Assembly: GCA_031282935.1 (NCBI GenBank) | Contig: JAITCS010000164.1 | Location: 1-20,410, forward strand | DNA length: 20,410 bases | Direction: 5' to 3' | Source of the DNA: Cellulomonadaceae bacterium | GTDB taxonomy: Bacteria > Actinomycetota > Actinomycetes > Actinomycetales > Cellulomonadaceae | In this document: in pieces, positions 19,417-20,410 of the stretch | Layout of the letters: every line of letters starts with the position of its first letter | How positions within the stretch are numbered: the stretch's first letter is position 1 | Notes under the pieces: generated by a model | Database searches by the model: none | Told to the model about the DNA's origin: nothing | The model's input: only the letters and a program-made list of their open reading frames with translations | Program-made: the position numbers and the translations under genes

Positions 19417-20410
19417 TTAACCCGCCCCGCTAACAAGGCTGCTGCTAACCAGGCCACCGCTAGCACCGCCGCTCACTACGCCCCCAGTAACCCAGCCAAT
19501 CAGGATCACGGCCGCAACAAAGGCCACAATCGCTAGCACGGCGTCAGGTAAAGCCAGTGACTTGGTAAGGGAGGCGGTAAGGCGGTTGCCGGTGGCTTTC
19601 CAGCGCGCAAACTGCGCCATTTGGGCCAGGGCATAAGCGATAAGGAAAAGCTGCATGAACTCGGCCGCTTTGTTCAGCGCGGCAAGGAGTGTAATTGGGT
19701 AGGCCGTGCCGATGATGTTGCTAAAGATTTGGCTGGTTAGCCCACCGACAAATATCAACAAGGCCAGGGCGCCAAGTGTGCCCAGTACATATCGGGGGAT
19801 AGTTTGAGTAATTTGGGGGTGGGGGCCTATAAATTCGCGGCGATAAATCGTGTTGGGTACTATTAACTTTAGCATTACCAAAATGGTGAATAGATTGGGA
19901 ATCCACAAGCCCCAATAAATTAGCGGGTTGTAAGCTCCGGCACTGATCCAGTATTTGGACACCCCACCAAAAGTGAGCGGGAGACCCACCATGGATAAGG
20001 CCGCGATCACGGCAGCGGCCCCCAGCAGTGGAGTGCGCCAAATCTTTTCCCGAAATGCGGCAATGCTGCTGGTGTCGTAAGCCGCGTTGAAAGCGCCCAC
20101 GCACAAGAATAATACGGCTTTGGCAAGGGCGTGGGCGAAAAGGTGTGCAATAAAACCTAATTCGGAAACGATGGTGCCCGAACCAAGCGCGATAAGCATT
20201 AAGCCCGCTTGGGAAACCGTGGAGAACGCCAACAAAAGCCGAGCGTCTTTTTGCGCTAACGCTTTCACAGCCCCGTAAATGGCGGTAATAAAACCGAGCA
20301 CCAATAGTATCGGACCAGTGTTCAGCACCGGACTGAACGCCCAACTAAGCCGCGCAATCCAAAACATTACCGTAGTGGAAATCACGGCAGAGGAAACCAT
20401 CAGCACTACC
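19417..20410 (-). CDS. mnhD: Na+/H+ antiporter subunit D-like (MrpD/NuoN family), 5' part outside the window
   Basis: At least 330 C-terminal residues of a proton-translocating ND2/4/5-type subunit; the frame is open at the right edge. IYGAVKALAQKDARLLLAFSTVSQAGL and IAHLFAHALAKAVLFLCVGA contain the conserved channel Lys and His residues, followed by GLPLTFGGVSKYW. The C-terminal region has further helices and a Gly/Ser/Val-rich end (GGVVSGGASGGLVSSSLV). It is followed at two bases by mnhE. Whether it is MrpD or a second A-like/D-like copy cannot be settled without the N-terminus. Confidence 0.88.
   Translation of the reverse strand, partial: VVLMVSSAVISTTVMFWIARLSWAFSPVLNTGPILLVLGFITAIYGAVKALAQKDARLLLAFSTVSQAGLMLIALGSGTIVSELGFIAHLFAHALAKAVLFLCVGAFNAAYDTSSIAAFREKIWRTPLLGAAAVIAALSMVGLPLTFGGVSKYWISAGAYNPLIYWGLWIPNLFTILVMLKLIVPNTIYRREFIGPHPQITQTIPRYVLGTLGALALLIFVGGLTSQIFSNIIGTAYPITLLAALNKAAEFMQLFLIAYALAQMAQFARWKATGNRLTASLTKSLALPDAVLAIVAFVAAVILIGWVTGGVVSGGASGGLVSSSLVSGAG

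Overview
The window is a piece of an actinobacterial (Actinomycetota) chromosome, probably close to the replication origin. The core block holds, in order, a DUF881 membrane protein, crgA, a rhomboid protease, cyclophilin ppiA and a small DLW-39-type protein. In mycobacteria and many other actinobacteria the ppiA, crgA and DUF881 genes lie a few kilobases from gyrA/dnaA. A perfect 16-bp ParB-binding parS sequence at 3531-3546, inside a transporter gene, supports the same location. GTG/TTG starts, ATGA overlaps and possible leaderless transcripts fit the phylum. The window is moderately GC-rich. I do not assign a genus; the lysine-pathway and Mrp genes hint at an anaerobic or facultative host-associated or environmental actinomycete.

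Layout. 1-2663 is a toxin-antitoxin island: a FitAB/VapBC pair on +, a second RHH/PIN pair on - whose PIN toxin is frameshifted, and a RelE/ParE-type pair on -. 2697-4157 is an MFS exporter carrying parS in its central loop. Its upstream region (4158-4819) holds short palindromic repeats, two LacI-type operator sequences and a decayed hipBA-like antitoxin/toxin remnant, and ends at DUF881. 4820-10893 is the conserved block, with an 11-bp phased direct-repeat array between DUF881 and crgA. It also holds a large alanine-rich, coiled-coil, single-TM protein between ppiA and the DLW-39 gene.

11006-13540 is a dapL-lysA pair (LL-diaminopimelate aminotransferase and diaminopimelate decarboxylase), which looks lower in GC than its neighbours and was perhaps acquired. 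13699-14379 is an unknown membrane-anchored protein. 14380-14854 is a repeat field without genes. 14855-15515 is a MntA/HepT toxin-antitoxin pair whose HEPN toxin is cut by an in-frame TGA. 15561-16766 is a GH10 xylanase without a signal peptide. 16774 to the right edge is an Mrp/Mbh-type cation:proton antiporter operon on the - strand in the order D-E-F-G-(A-Cterm/B fusion)-C.

A modular palindromic repeat family (ends TGGTTGAGCC and CGAAACCA) runs through the window. It occurs in a short form, a form with a GC-rich hairpin inside, and a 101-bp form. Copies sit at gene ends and starts and supply the xylanase stop codon. No single large new system is proven here. The strongest leads are the parS site in a transporter, the 11-bp array, the modular repeats, the cluster of intact and decaying TA modules, and the alanine-rich protein next to the Cys-rich DLW-39 protein.
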